From Actinomycetes bacterium (lineage in GTDB: Bacteria > Actinomycetota > Actinomycetes > Propionibacteriales > Nocardioidaceae), in NCBI GenBank assembly GCA_023417775.1, contig JAEZEJ010000006.1:1-37926 (forward strand): 37,926 bases of DNA. The letters run 5' to 3'. Both the position numbers and the translations under genes were made by a program. The stretch's first letter is position 1, and each line of letters starts with the position of its first letter. Positions 24,830 to 32,963 of the stretch are shown here, piece by piece. Under the pieces are notes generated by a model. It did no database searches and was not told the origin of the DNA. It was given only the letters and a program-made list of their open reading frames with translations.

Positions 24830-25591
24830 ATGAGCGACGACCTGGTGGCGCGGTTGCGGGCCGCCGGCTGCGTCTTCGCCGAGGACGAGGCTGCGGCGCT
24901 CCGCTCGCGCTTCGACGGCACCGCGCTGGAGAGCGCCGCGCGACAGCGCATCGATGGCACCCCGCTCGAACAGATCCTCGGTTTCGCCGACATCGGGGGC
25001 GTGCGTGTCGATCTCGCCTCCGGTGTCTTCGTGCCCCGGCAACGTGCCGAGGCCATCGCCGAGCTGGCGGTGGAGCGCCGCCCCGATGCCCGCCGCGTCG
25101 CCGATCTCGGCTGCGGAGCGGGCGCGCTCGCCGCGATGCTCTCCCAACGCCTTCCCGCCGCCCGCGTCATCGGCACCGAGATCGACTCCGAGGCGCTCGT
25201 CTGCGCGCGGCGGTCAGCCGGCCGTCACGGCTTCGAGGTGGCCCGGGGCTCCTGGTGGTCGCCGCTGCCTCCCGAGTGGCGTGGGGCGGTCGACCTCGCC
25301 GTCGCCTATCTTCCGCATGTGCCGACCGACGAGCTCGACCGCATCCATCCGGACTTCCACGCCCACGAGCCCCTGGCCTCCGTCGACGGTGGCCCCGATG
25401 GGCTCGACCACTGGCGCGTCGTCGCCGCCGAGGCGGTCGGATGGCTCGCCCCCGGCGGGCTGTTCGTGACCCTCGTGGCGGACGCGCAGCTGGAGGAGGC
25501 GGAACGCATCGGCCAGGGTGCCGGGTTGTGCACCGCATCCCTGCCGAGCGATGACGACCGGCTGCTGCTCGCCGTCGCGGCGAATCGCTGA
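24830..25591 (+). CDS. PrmC-related methyltransferase-like protein with altered NPPY motif
   Basis: A 253-residue protein resembling the PrmC-related group of putative glutamine N5-methyltransferases. TPLEQILGFADIGGVRV and FVPRQRAEAIAELAVE match the N-terminal part; the SAM site VADLGCGAGALAA is intact. After that, where the family has N-[AP]-P-Y-[VI]-P, this protein reads AYLPHVPTDEL, so the Asn and Tyr that bind the target glutamine are missing, while the following HEPLASVDGGPDGLDHWR is normal. It may be inactive on release factors or have a different target. GAGGG lies 10 nt upstream of the ATG. Confidence 0.85.
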   Translation: MSDDLVARLRAAGCVFAEDEAAALRSRFDGTALESAARQRIDGTPLEQILGFADIGGVRVDLASGVFVPRQRAEAIAELAVERRPDARRVADLGCGAGALAAMLSQRLPAARVIGTEIDSEALVCARRSAGRHGFEVARGSWWSPLPPEWRGAVDLAVAYLPHVPTDELDRIHPDFHAHEPLASVDGGPDGLDHWRVVAAEAVGWLAPGGLFVTLVADAQLEEAERIGQGAGLCTASLPSDDDRLLLAVAANR

Positions 25592-25662
25592 CGCCCCTCG
25601 TCCCTCCCGTTCGACCCATGGACGCCCTCCTCGCACGACCGGAGTGATGCGAGGATGAGCCC

Positions 25663-25989
25663 ATGAGCGTCATCAAGATCAATGCGATCACCGTTCCCAA
25701 GGACAGCGGCGACGAGCTCGCCCACCGCTTCGCCCAGCGCGCCGGCGCTGTGGACGGGCAGGAGGGCTTCGAGGGCTTCGAGCTGCTGAAGCCGACCGAT
25801 GACCGCGAGCAGTGGCTCGTCGTCACCCGCTGGCGCGACGAGGAGTCGTTCCAGGCCTGGATGAACTCCGCCGCCTTCGGCCACGGCCACCGCTCGGAGA
25901 GCGAGCGCGAGGGCGGCGAGGCCAAGAAGCCCGTCAGCACCCACAGCGAGCTCTGGTCCTACGAGGTCGCCGGCGGCTCCGGGAACTGA
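25663..25989 (+). CDS. Heme-degrading monooxygenase, MhuD-like
   Basis: A 108-residue ABM-fold protein closely resembling mycobacterial MhuD: VIKINAITVP, LAHRFAQRAGAVDGQEGFEGF and ESFQAWMNS. The heme-pocket residues Asn7 and Trp66 are at the expected positions, and His74 or His76 would serve as the iron ligand. Such enzymes open heme to release iron. It should be soluble and act as a dimer. GAGG lies 8 nt before the ATG. A repeat cluster follows before rmuC. The relation to MhuD rests on residue pattern and length, not on a search. Confidence 0.85.
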   Translation: MSVIKINAITVPKDSGDELAHRFAQRAGAVDGQEGFEGFELLKPTDDREQWLVVTRWRDEESFQAWMNSAAFGHGHRSESEREGGEAKKPVSTHSELWSYEVAGGSGN

Positions 25990-26010
25990 ATCCCCCGGCC
26001 CTCGCCCCGA

Positions 26011-26152
26011 CGGTGGGGGTGGACCATCAACCGCATCGGCCGCATGCCACTCGGTCGCGGTGGACCATCAACCGCATCGGCAAGGTCGGGCGTTGATGAC
26101 GTACCGCCGCGCGCTGCGTGAGGTTGATGGGCTACCGCCACCGCGCGGGTGA
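26011..26152. repeat. Cluster of direct and inverted CCATCAAC-core repeats
   Basis: An exact 23-bp direct repeat occurs at 26018-26040 and 26059-26081 (41-bp offset, core GGACCATCAACCGC). Two looser inverted copies follow: GTTGATGACGTACCGCC (from 26092) and GTTGATGGGCTACCGCC (from 26124). The inverted copies can pair with the direct ones to form hairpins. The segment fills most of the 210 bp between the MhuD-like gene and rmuC; no gene is seen in it. Confidence 0.7.
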
Positions 26153-26199
26153 CGGGCGGCCTACGCCGTTTTGTCGGTGGGTGAGGCCAGAGTGGGGAT

Positions 26200-27261
26200 A
26201 TGGACGCCTTCGCCCTGCTGATCGTCGCTCTGCTCGCCCTGGCCCTCGGCTTCGTGGCCGGACAGCTCACTGCCGGGCGCCGCGCGCCCGCCGTCGCGGC
26301 TGACCCGGACGCGGCCCGGGCCGCGATGGAGCCCGTGGCCCGCAGTCTCGAGCTGTTCGACTCCCGGCTGCGCGGCCTGGAGTCCCAAGGCACAGCCTGG
26401 CAGGCGCAGTTGCGCGAGCAGGTCGACTCGGTGCGCTTCACCAGCGAGCAGCTGCGCCGCGAGACGGCCGCGCTGTCCACGGCCCTGCGTCGTCCGCAGG
26501 TGCGCGGACGCTGGGGTGAGATGCACCTGCGTCGCACCGCCGAGCTGGCCGGCATGGTCGAGCACTGCGACTTCGACCTCCAAGTGAGCACCAACAGCGA
26601 CGACGGCCGGCTGCGTCCCGATATGCTCGTCCACCTCGCCGGGGGCAAATCGGTCGTGGTCGACGCCAAGGTCCCGCTCGATGCCTATCTCGACGTCGCC
26701 CACGCCGAGGACGACGACGAAGCCGCGGCCCATCTGCGCCGCCACGCGCGCCAGGTTCGCGCCCACGTCGATCAGCTCGCCGGCAAGACCTATTGGCGGC
26801 AGTTCTCCAATACCCCCGAGTTCGTGGTGCTCTTCGTCCCCGGCGAATCCTTCCTCTCGGCCGCGCTGGAGGCCGATGAGGCGCTCTTGGAGTACGCGGC
26901 CGCCAAACACGTCATCCTCGCCACCCCCACCACGCTGGTCGCGCTGCTGCGCACGGTGGCCTTCGCGTGGACCCAGGAACAGCTCGCCGACAACGCCCGA
27001 GCGATCCACCAGGCAGCGCGCGAGCTGTACGAACGGCTCGGCACCGCCGCCGGGCATCTGGACAAGGTCGGCGGCGCCCTCGACAAGGCGGTCCGCTCCT
27101 ATAACGACGCCATCGCCTCGGTCGAGTCGAGGGTCCTGGTCAGCGCCCGCCGCCTGCACGACCTCCAGGTGAGCGACACGCCGCTCGATCCGCCGCGATT
27201 GATCGACACGACACCACGCCAGATGACCGCCCCGGAGCTCACGGATCGGTTAACGTCATGA
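26200..27261 (+). CDS. rmuC: DNA recombination protein RmuC
   Basis: A 353-residue protein. One N-terminal membrane helix (FALLIVALLALALGFVAG) is followed by a coiled-coil region and the RmuC nuclease-like core: RGRWGEMHLRRTAELAGMVEHCDF, RPDMLVHLAGGKSVVVDAKVPLDAYL, EFVVLFVPGESFLSAALE and VILATPTTLVALLRTVAFAW. Its role in limiting inversions between repeats is known from E. coli; the sequence shows the conserved PDMLV..DAK signature. Shorter than E. coli RmuC, usual for actinobacteria. ATGA overlap with the next gene. Confidence 0.93.
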   Translation: MDAFALLIVALLALALGFVAGQLTAGRRAPAVAADPDAARAAMEPVARSLELFDSRLRGLESQGTAWQAQLREQVDSVRFTSEQLRRETAALSTALRRPQVRGRWGEMHLRRTAELAGMVEHCDFDLQVSTNSDDGRLRPDMLVHLAGGKSVVVDAKVPLDAYLDVAHAEDDDEAAAHLRRHARQVRAHVDQLAGKTYWRQFSNTPEFVVLFVPGESFLSAALEADEALLEYAAAKHVILATPTTLVALLRTVAFAWTQEQLADNARAIHQAARELYERLGTAAGHLDKVGGALDKAVRSYNDAIASVESRVLVSARRLHDLQVSDTPLDPPRLIDTTPRQMTAPELTDRLTS

Positions 27262-27692
27262 CCATGGCCCCGGCGCTGCTGCGCGCACCACGCAACCTGG
27301 CGAGTCACGACCTGACCGCCCGGCAGGCCATCGTGCTGGCCATCGCCGCCCTCGCGGTCGTCATCTCCCTGGATCTTCTCGACCATCGTCTCGGGCTGCC
27401 GTTCTCCCTCGGCTTCGTACTGATCGTCGCGACCCTCCCGCTCGCGGTGCGGCCCGACGCCTTCTTCGCCGCCGGCGTCGCCCCTCCCGTGCTCTTCGCC
27501 GCGGCGATGCTGCTGGTCTCCGCCTTCTTCGGCTCCGCCCTGATCCTCGACGGCACCCCCGATGATGTGGGCATCCTGGGCCGCGCCCTCTCGGGCACGA
27601 TCGCCTTCGGCGTGCCCCTGCTCATCGGGCATGCGCTGGCGCTGTCGATCATCGTCGCCCGCATCGTCAACAGCCCGGCGCCGACTCGCTGA
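27258..27692 (+). CDS. DUF6542-like membrane protein
   Basis: A 144-residue protein with four membrane helices and short connecting loops. It opens with a Pro/Arg-rich segment and then DLTARQAIVLAIAALAVVISLDLLDHRLG. Its layout and place beside rmuC and ispH match the actinobacterial DUF6542 family; function unknown. The ATG overlaps the rmuC TGA (ATGA), so it is translationally coupled. Confidence 0.78.
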   Translation: MTMAPALLRAPRNLASHDLTARQAIVLAIAALAVVISLDLLDHRLGLPFSLGFVLIVATLPLAVRPDAFFAAGVAPPVLFAAAMLLVSAFFGSALILDGTPDDVGILGRALSGTIAFGVPLLIGHALALSIIVARIVNSPAPTR

Positions 27693-27779
27693 CCTCGACA
27701 GATCGCTCCGGTGGTGGAAGATCGCTCCTCCTGAAAGGCTGGGGCTTCCCCCACGAAACCGCCATCGAGGAGCTGATGC
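27693..27779. other. Intergenic spacer with short direct repeat and hairpin
   Basis: AGATCGCTCC occurs twice (27700-27709 and 27719-27728), then a GGGG-CTT-CCCC hairpin (27741-27751), then GAGGAG (27767-27772), which serves as the ribosome site of the gene at 27780. The repeat could be an operator; nothing identifies a regulator. Confidence 0.35.
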
Positions 27780-28871
27780 ATGACCGACGAGACCGCACGT
27801 GGCGTCAACGTCCTGGTCGTCGCCGACCCGGGACTGCCGAGCCGCCGTGTGAACTCGATCAACGATGACCTCCAGGAGCAGCTCGAGAAGACGTTCAGTC
27901 CGCCGGTCCAGCTGCACACGCAGACCGAGGTCATCCGCATCCGCCCCGACAACACCCTGGACATCGGCGTCGCGAGCCGCATCGCCGAGGAGTACGACCG
28001 CATCGACGTCGTCCTCCTCCTCACCGAGATCCCCCGCCATCACGGCAAGCGACCGCTGATCGCCGAGATCTTCCCCGAGGAGAAGGTCGGCATCATCTCC
28101 TGCCCCACCCTGGGGGCGGTCGCCACCAAAGGACGCATCCTCACCGTCTTCATGGCCTGCGCGCTCCGGCTGATGCCCGTCGCGGACGACCTCGATCTGA
28201 ACGCCCATTCCCTGCGGTGGAGCAGGTGGAGCGATCCCCTCGACGACACCGGCCATCGCCAGCTCACCTCCAACCGCATGGCGGGAGGGTTCCGGTCGGT
28301 GCTCGGGATGACCATGGCCAATGACCCCTGGCGCACGGCGCCCCGGCTCTCCAGCGCCCTGGCGGCCGCCTCCGCCACCGGAGCCTTCGGCATCTTCTAC
28401 AACTCGATCTGGCAGATGTCGAACTACCTGTCGACCACGCGGCTGCTGCTGATCGGCCTGCTGGCGATGGCCGCGATGGTGTTCTGGCTGATCGTCAGCA
28501 ACCGGCTATGGGACACGCCCATCAAGGAACGCCTGTCGACCGTCGTCCTGCTCTACAACCTCTCGACCATCGCGACGCTGTTCCTCTGCGTATTGGCTCT
28601 CTACGTCACGCTGGTCGTCCTGATCCTGTTGACCAGTCTCGTGGTCATCGATCCGGAGTTCATGAGCATGATCCTCGACCAGGACGCGAGCTTCGTGAAC
28701 TACCTGGACATCGCCTGGCTCAGCGCCGCCATGGGAGTCGTCGCCGGCGCGCTCGGGTCGAGCTTCGACTCGCAGACCGACATGCGCCGGCTGACCCACG
28801 GCCAGCGCGAGCGCCAGCGCCAGTACAGCGAGGACGACGACGGTTCCGATCAGGACACCACCTCGTCCTGA
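27780..28871 (+). CDS. Conserved-type membrane protein, function unknown
   Basis: A 363-residue protein. The first 170 residues are soluble with alternating strands and helices (VNVLVVADPGLPSRRV, DRIDVVLLLTEIPRHHGKRPLIAEI, EKVGIISCPTLGAVA), like a nucleotide-binding Rossmann-type fold. The second part has four membrane helices (LAAASATGAFGIFYNSIW, LLLIGLLAMAAMVFWLIVS, a long pair about 270-300 and a last one about 315-335), and the tail is acidic. Similar proteins in corynebacteria are labelled after folate enzymes, but no such catalytic motif is seen here. GAGGAG lies 7 nt before the ATG. Confidence 0.8.
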   Translation: MTDETARGVNVLVVADPGLPSRRVNSINDDLQEQLEKTFSPPVQLHTQTEVIRIRPDNTLDIGVASRIAEEYDRIDVVLLLTEIPRHHGKRPLIAEIFPEEKVGIISCPTLGAVATKGRILTVFMACALRLMPVADDLDLNAHSLRWSRWSDPLDDTGHRQLTSNRMAGGFRSVLGMTMANDPWRTAPRLSSALAAASATGAFGIFYNSIWQMSNYLSTTRLLLIGLLAMAAMVFWLIVSNRLWDTPIKERLSTVVLLYNLSTIATLFLCVLALYVTLVVLILLTSLVVIDPEFMSMILDQDASFVNYLDIAWLSAAMGVVAGALGSSFDSQTDMRRLTHGQRERQRQYSEDDDGSDQDTTSS

Positions 28872-28875
28872 TCGG

Positions 28876-29865
28876 TCAGCTCTGGCCGGCGGCCTTCAGG
28901 TCGCGGCGGAGCTCCGGCGGCAGCGCGAACATCAGCGACTCCTCGGCGGTGCGGATCGCCCGGGCGTCGCCGATGCCACGCTCGGCGAGGTAGCCGAGGA
29001 CATCCTGGACGAGATCATCGGGCACCGAGGCACCGGACGTGACGCCGACGGTGCTCACGCCCTCGAGCCAGGCATCGTCGATCTCGCTGATGTCGTCGAT
29101 GCGGTAGGCGGCGCGCGCCCCGCCTTCGAGGGCCACCTCCACCAGCCGCACGGAGTTCGATGAGTTCGCCGACCCCACCACGATCACCAGCTCGGCATCC
29201 TTGGCGATCTCCTTGACCGCGACCTGCCGATTCTGCGTGGCATAGCAGATGTCGTCGCTCGGCGGATCCTCCAGCTGCGGGAACTTCTCGCGCAGCCGAC
29301 GGACCGTCTCCATCGTCTCGTCGACGCTCAGCGTGGTCTGCGAGAGCCACGACAGCCGGGTGCCCTCCGGGAACTCCAGGGCATCGACGTCATCGGGGTG
29401 CTCCACGAGCGTGATGTGCTCCGGCGCCTCGCCCGCCGTGCCCTCGACCTCCTCGTGACCCGCATGTCCGATCAGCAGGATGCGGTAGTCGTCCTTGGCG
29501 AAGCGCTTGGCCTCATGGTGGACCTTGGTGACCAGAGGGCAGGTGGCGTCGATGGTCTTGAGATCGCGTTCGGCGGCCTGCGCGTGCACCGCCGGCGACA
29601 CGCCGTGCGCGGAGAACACCACGGTGGACCCCGCAGGCACTTCGTCGAGCTCCTCGACGAAGATCGCGCCCCGCGCGGCGAGGTTCTGCACCACGTGCTT
29701 GTTGTGCACGATCTGCTTGCGCACGTAGACCGGCGCACCGTACAGATCGAGCGCCTTCTCGACCGTGATCACGGCGCGGTCCACTCCTGCGCAGTAGCCG
29801 CGCGGGTCGGCCAGGAGGACCGAGCCGCCCACCGAGGGCATGCCGAGTTCGACCGAGGACGTCAT
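28876..29865 (-). CDS. ispH: 4-hydroxy-3-methylbut-2-enyl diphosphate reductase IspH
   Basis: An iron-sulfur enzyme of 329 residues that makes IPP and DMAPP in the last MEP-pathway step. The three cluster cysteines are visible in LADPRGYCAGVDRA, TIDATCPLVTKVH and DICYATQNRQVAV; VFSAHGVSP and GSANSSNSVRLVEVA are also typical. The ATG at 29865 is chosen because TAGGAT (29878-29873) lies exactly 7 nt upstream; a longer frame from 29934 would overlap the xseA start. Divergent from xseA. Confidence 0.95.
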   Translation of the reverse strand: MTSSVELGMPSVGGSVLLADPRGYCAGVDRAVITVEKALDLYGAPVYVRKQIVHNKHVVQNLAARGAIFVEELDEVPAGSTVVFSAHGVSPAVHAQAAERDLKTIDATCPLVTKVHHEAKRFAKDDYRILLIGHAGHEEVEGTAGEAPEHITLVEHPDDVDALEFPEGTRLSWLSQTTLSVDETMETVRRLREKFPQLEDPPSDDICYATQNRQVAVKEIAKDAELVIVVGSANSSNSVRLVEVALEGGARAAYRIDDISEIDDAWLEGVSTVGVTSGASVPDDLVQDVLGYLAERGIGDARAIRTAEESLMFALPPELRRDLKAAGQS

Positions 29866-29872
29866 ACGCGCC

Positions 29873-29878
29873 ATCCTA
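29873..29878 (-). promoter_or_regulatory. -10 element of ispH
   Basis: TAGGAT on the minus strand, 7 nt before the chosen ATG, no ribosome site: probable leaderless transcript. Confidence 0.55.
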
Positions 29879-29920
29879 ACGTCCCGCGAAACCGCCGGCG
29901 GCTCTGTCGGTCGCGCTGGG

Positions 29921-29926
29921 TAGGGT
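29921..29926 (+). promoter_or_regulatory. -10 element of xseA
   Basis: TAGGGT ends 6 nt before the ATG at 29933 with no ribosome site. Confidence 0.5.
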
Positions 29927-29932
29927 CGCTCC

Positions 29933-31159
29933 ATGGCCCTGGAGACGAGCCCGGACGCACCGGCACCGCTGCGCCAGATCTCCGGCCTGCTCGGGAGCTA
30001 CATCAGCCGCCTCGGTGCCGTCTGGGTCGAAGGCGAGATCGCCCAGCTCAACCGGCGCCGCGGGGTCTGCTTCCTCACGCTGCGCGATCTCGAGGCCACC
30101 ATGAGCATCCAGGCCACCTGCCACGTCAGCGTCCTCGACTCCTGTCCCGCACCCATCACGGAGGGCGCGCGTGTCATCGTCCACGCCAAGCCGGACTTCT
30201 ACCAGCCCAGCGGCCGGCTCTCGCTGGCGATCCGGGAGATCCGTCCGGCCGGCGAGGGCGAGCTGCTCGCTCAGCTCGAACGCCGCAAGCAGCTGCTCGC
30301 GGCCGAGGGGCTGTTCGACCCCCGGCTCAAGCGGGCGCTGCCGCTGCTCCCCGGCGGCATCGGGCTCATCACCGGCAAGGCGTCCGCAGCCGAACGCGAT
30401 GTCGTGGAGAACGTGCGCCTGCGGTGGGCCTCCGCCCCGCTGCACGTGCGCCATGCCCTGATGCAGGGTCCGCAGAGCGCCGCGCAGGTCATCAAGGAGC
30501 TGCAGGCGCTCGACGCCGATCCGGCGATCGATCTCATCGTCATCGCCCGCGGCGGCGGCAGCGTCGAGGACCTGCTCCCCTTCTCCGATGAGTCGCTGAT
30601 CCGCGCGGTGCACGCCGCCACCACCCCGGTGGTCAGCGCGATCGGGCACGAGCCCGACACCCCGCTGCTCGACCTCGTCGCCGATCTGCGCGCCTCCACT
30701 CCCACCGATGCGGCCAAGCGGATCGTGCCCGATGTCGGCGAGGAGCTGACCGGACTCGCCCAGATGCGGGCCCGCGGGCGGCAGGCGCTGCGCACCTTCA
30801 TCGAACGCGAGGCCCACTCGCTCGCCGTCCTGCGCACCCGACCGGTCCTGGCGACCCCCACCACCGTCGTCGACGTCCAGCAGGCGGTCGTCGATCAGCA
30901 CCGCGAACGTGCCCTGCGCGCCGTCGGCGCTCGGCTCGACCGCGCACACGACGAGATCGGCCACCACCTGGCCCGGGTTCGTGCGCTGTCGCCGTTGAAC
31001 ACCCTGCAGCGCGGCTATGCGGTGGCGCTCGGCGACGACGGCCATCCGGTCACCCGTACCGAGCAGGTCGCGGCCGGCGATCCGCTGACCATTCATCTCA
31101 CCGACGGGCTGCTCACCGCCCGTGTCGAGTCCATCGAGGAGCACCACCATGAGCACTGA
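29933..31159 (+). CDS. xseA: Exodeoxyribonuclease VII large subunit
   Basis: The large subunit (408 residues) of a single-strand-specific exonuclease. An N-terminal OB fold (SRLGAVWVEGEIAQLNRRRGVCFLTLRD) is followed by the catalytic domain with KRALPLLPGGIGLITGKASAAERDV, IDLIVIARGGGSVEDLLPFSDE and ISAIGHEPDTPLLDLVADLRASTPTDAA-like motifs (here VVSAIGHEPDTPLLD); a coiled coil and the final NTLQRGYAV segment close it. All hallmark parts are present. Leaderless-type start. Its 3' end overlaps xseB by 11 nt. Confidence 0.95.
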   Translation: MALETSPDAPAPLRQISGLLGSYISRLGAVWVEGEIAQLNRRRGVCFLTLRDLEATMSIQATCHVSVLDSCPAPITEGARVIVHAKPDFYQPSGRLSLAIREIRPAGEGELLAQLERRKQLLAAEGLFDPRLKRALPLLPGGIGLITGKASAAERDVVENVRLRWASAPLHVRHALMQGPQSAAQVIKELQALDADPAIDLIVIARGGGSVEDLLPFSDESLIRAVHAATTPVVSAIGHEPDTPLLDLVADLRASTPTDAAKRIVPDVGEELTGLAQMRARGRQALRTFIEREAHSLAVLRTRPVLATPTTVVDVQQAVVDQHRERALRAVGARLDRAHDEIGHHLARVRALSPLNTLQRGYAVALGDDGHPVTRTEQVAAGDPLTIHLTDGLLTARVESIEEHHHEH

Positions 31160-31388
31160 CGCGCTGCCGGGCACCGGCCCGGAGCTGAGCTATGAGCAGG
31201 CCCGCGACGAGCTCATCGCGATCGTCCAGCGACTCGAGACCGGAGGCACGACCCTCGAGGAGTCGCTGGCGCTCTGGGAGCGCGGCGAGGAGCTGGCCGA
31301 GATCTGCCAGACCTGGCTCGACGGCGCCCGTCAGCGGCTCTCGTCGGCCGAGGAGAGCTCGGAGAGCCGCACCAACGACGACACATAG
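31149..31388 (+). CDS. xseB: Exodeoxyribonuclease VII small subunit
   Basis: The 79-residue small subunit that wraps the large subunit's coiled coil. LSYEQARDELIAIVQRLETG and TTLEESLALWERGEELAEICQTWLDGARQRL are the conserved helices. GAGGA precedes the ATG at 31149, which lies inside the last codons of xseA, so synthesis is coupled. The last 58 bp overlap the convergent DUF4245 gene. Confidence 0.92.
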   Translation: MSTDALPGTGPELSYEQARDELIAIVQRLETGGTTLEESLALWERGEELAEICQTWLDGARQRLSSAEESSESRTNDDT

Positions 31389-31873
31389 TCGCGGGTGATG
31401 TCCTCGGAGGTCGTCGAGGTCACCACGGTGGTGACCTCACCCTCGGTGCTGGCATAGACGAGCTCGCCGCCTGACTCCCCCACCTGCCAGGTCACGTCGC
31501 CCACCGACTCCTCGCGGGTCTCGCCGTCGATCGCCCCGTCGAGGGCCTCGCCCTCGCCGTCGCGCAGCTGACGGATGCCGATGAACTCGTCGTCATCGGT
31601 CACGACGCCCATCTCCCAGGTCGTCGCGTCGATCCGCGCCGAGTTGGCCATCCAGTCCTCGGGCAGCCGCTCGGGCACCCACGGATCGAAGCCGGCCGTG
31701 GGCTCGACGCCCTCGGCCGCCGTGAGGTAGTCCACCTCCGAGACGGGACGGTCCGGTTCGACGGTGAAGAAGATCCGTCCCAGCACGAACACCACGAGCA
31801 CGCCTGCGGTCAGCAGCAGCACGCTGCGCAGGACATCGCTCATCTTGGCGTTGGCACCGCCGTAGCCGCTCAT
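31331..31873 (-). CDS. DUF4245 family membrane-anchored protein
   Basis: A 180-residue protein with one helix (VLRSVLLLTAGVLVVFVLG) and an extracytoplasmic domain with YLTAAEGVEPTAGFDPWVPE, LPEDWMANSARID and VTWQVGES, matching DUF4245. The family sits beside glpX and xseAB in many actinobacteria, with no known function. CAGGAG precedes the ATG. Convergent with xseB, overlapping its last 58 bp. Confidence 0.86.
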   Translation of the reverse strand: MSGYGGANAKMSDVLRSVLLLTAGVLVVFVLGRIFFTVEPDRPVSEVDYLTAAEGVEPTAGFDPWVPERLPEDWMANSARIDATTWEMGVVTDDDEFIGIRQLRDGEGEALDGAIDGETREESVGDVTWQVGESGGELVYASTEGEVTTVVTSTTSEDITRDYVSSLVRLSELSSADESR

Positions 31874-31943
31874 CGTTCTCCTGGATCACGTTGCCGGAAC
31901 GATCGCCAGCCTAGCGACCGGGCAGAGCGGAGCCCCGGGCTAC

Positions 31944-31949
31944 TAGGAT
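31944..31949 (+). promoter_or_regulatory. -10 element of glpX
   Basis: TAGGAT ends 6 nt before the GTG start at 31956 with no ribosome site. Confidence 0.5.
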
Positions 31950-31955
31950 GCCGGT

Positions 31956-32963
31956 GTGGAGATTCTCAAGCCCGCCGCCGATGCCCCTGACCGCAACCTC
32001 GCGCTGGACCTGGTCCGGGTGACGGAGGCCGGCGCCCTCGCCGCCGGCCGCTGGGTGGGGCGTGGCGACAAGAACGGAGCCGACGGAGTCGCCGTCAACG
32101 CGATGCGCAGCCTGGTCAACACCGTCGCGATGGACGGCGTCGTCGTGATCGGCGAGGGCGAGAAGGACAACGCCCCCATGCTGTACAACGGCGAGCACGT
32201 CGGCGACCGCACCGGCCCGGAGTGCGACGTGGCCGTCGACCCGATCGACGGCACCACGCTGACGGCCAAGAGCATGCCCAATGCCATCTCCGTCATGGCC
32301 GTCGCGCCCCGCGGAGCCATGTACGACCCGTCCGCGGTCTTCTACATGGAGAAGCTCGTCACCGGCCCGGAGGCCGCCGACTCGGTCGACATCCGGCTGC
32401 CCGTCTCGGAGAACATCGCGATCGTCGCCAAGGCCAAGGGCGTGCAGATCGCCGACGTGACCGTCTGCCTGCTCGACCGCCCCCGCCACCAGCACCTCGT
32501 CGACGAGATCCGCGCCACCGGCGCCCGCATCAAGTTCATCACCGACGGTGACATCGCCGGCGGCATCATGGCCGCCCGCCCGGCCACCGGCGTCGATCTG
32601 CTGGTCGGCATCGGCGGCACCCCCGAGGGCATCATCACCGCCTGCGCGATGAAGTCGATCGGCGGCGTCATCCAGGGCCGCCTCACCCCGAAGGACGACG
32701 AGGAGCGTCAGCAGGCCCTCGATGCGGGACACGATCTCGACCGGGTCCTCTCCACCGATGACCTCGTCAGCGCGGACGACTGCTTCTTCGTGGCCACCGG
32801 CATCACCGACGGTGAGCTCATGCAGGGCGTCCGTTACGCCGGACCGGTCGCGTACACCGAGTCGATCGTCATGCGCTCCCGCTCGGGCACGGTCCGCAAG
32901 ATCTTCAGCGAGCACCGGCTGAGCAAGCTGCGCGCCTATTCGGCGGTCGACTACGACCAGTGA
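31956..32963 (+). CDS. glpX: Class II fructose-1,6-bisphosphatase GlpX
   Basis: The gluconeogenic phosphatase (335 residues) with the class II motifs VVIGEGEKDNAPML and AVDPIDGTTLTAKSMPNA (metal and phosphate site), and GVDLLVGIGGTPEGIITA near the C-terminus. It is the main bisphosphatase in Corynebacterium and Mycobacterium relatives. GTG start, leaderless-type. The stop overlaps the possible GTG start of the following hydrolase (GTGA). Confidence 0.95.
   Translation: MEILKPAADAPDRNLALDLVRVTEAGALAAGRWVGRGDKNGADGVAVNAMRSLVNTVAMDGVVVIGEGEKDNAPMLYNGEHVGDRTGPECDVAVDPIDGTTLTAKSMPNAISVMAVAPRGAMYDPSAVFYMEKLVTGPEAADSVDIRLPVSENIAIVAKAKGVQIADVTVCLLDRPRHQHLVDEIRATGARIKFITDGDIAGGIMAARPATGVDLLVGIGGTPEGIITACAMKSIGGVIQGRLTPKDDEERQQALDAGHDLDRVLSTDDLVSADDCFFVATGITDGELMQGVRYAGPVAYTESIVMRSRSGTVRKIFSEHRLSKLRAYSAVDYDQ

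Noticed and set aside
27731..27755. Hairpin with flanking GAAAGG that looked like an IS200/IS605-type end
   Set aside because: Single short hairpin, no transposase or second end nearby.
29866..29934. Longer start for ispH
   Set aside because: The extra 23 residues are unconserved in character, overlap the xseA start, and the -10 sits 7 nt before the shorter start.
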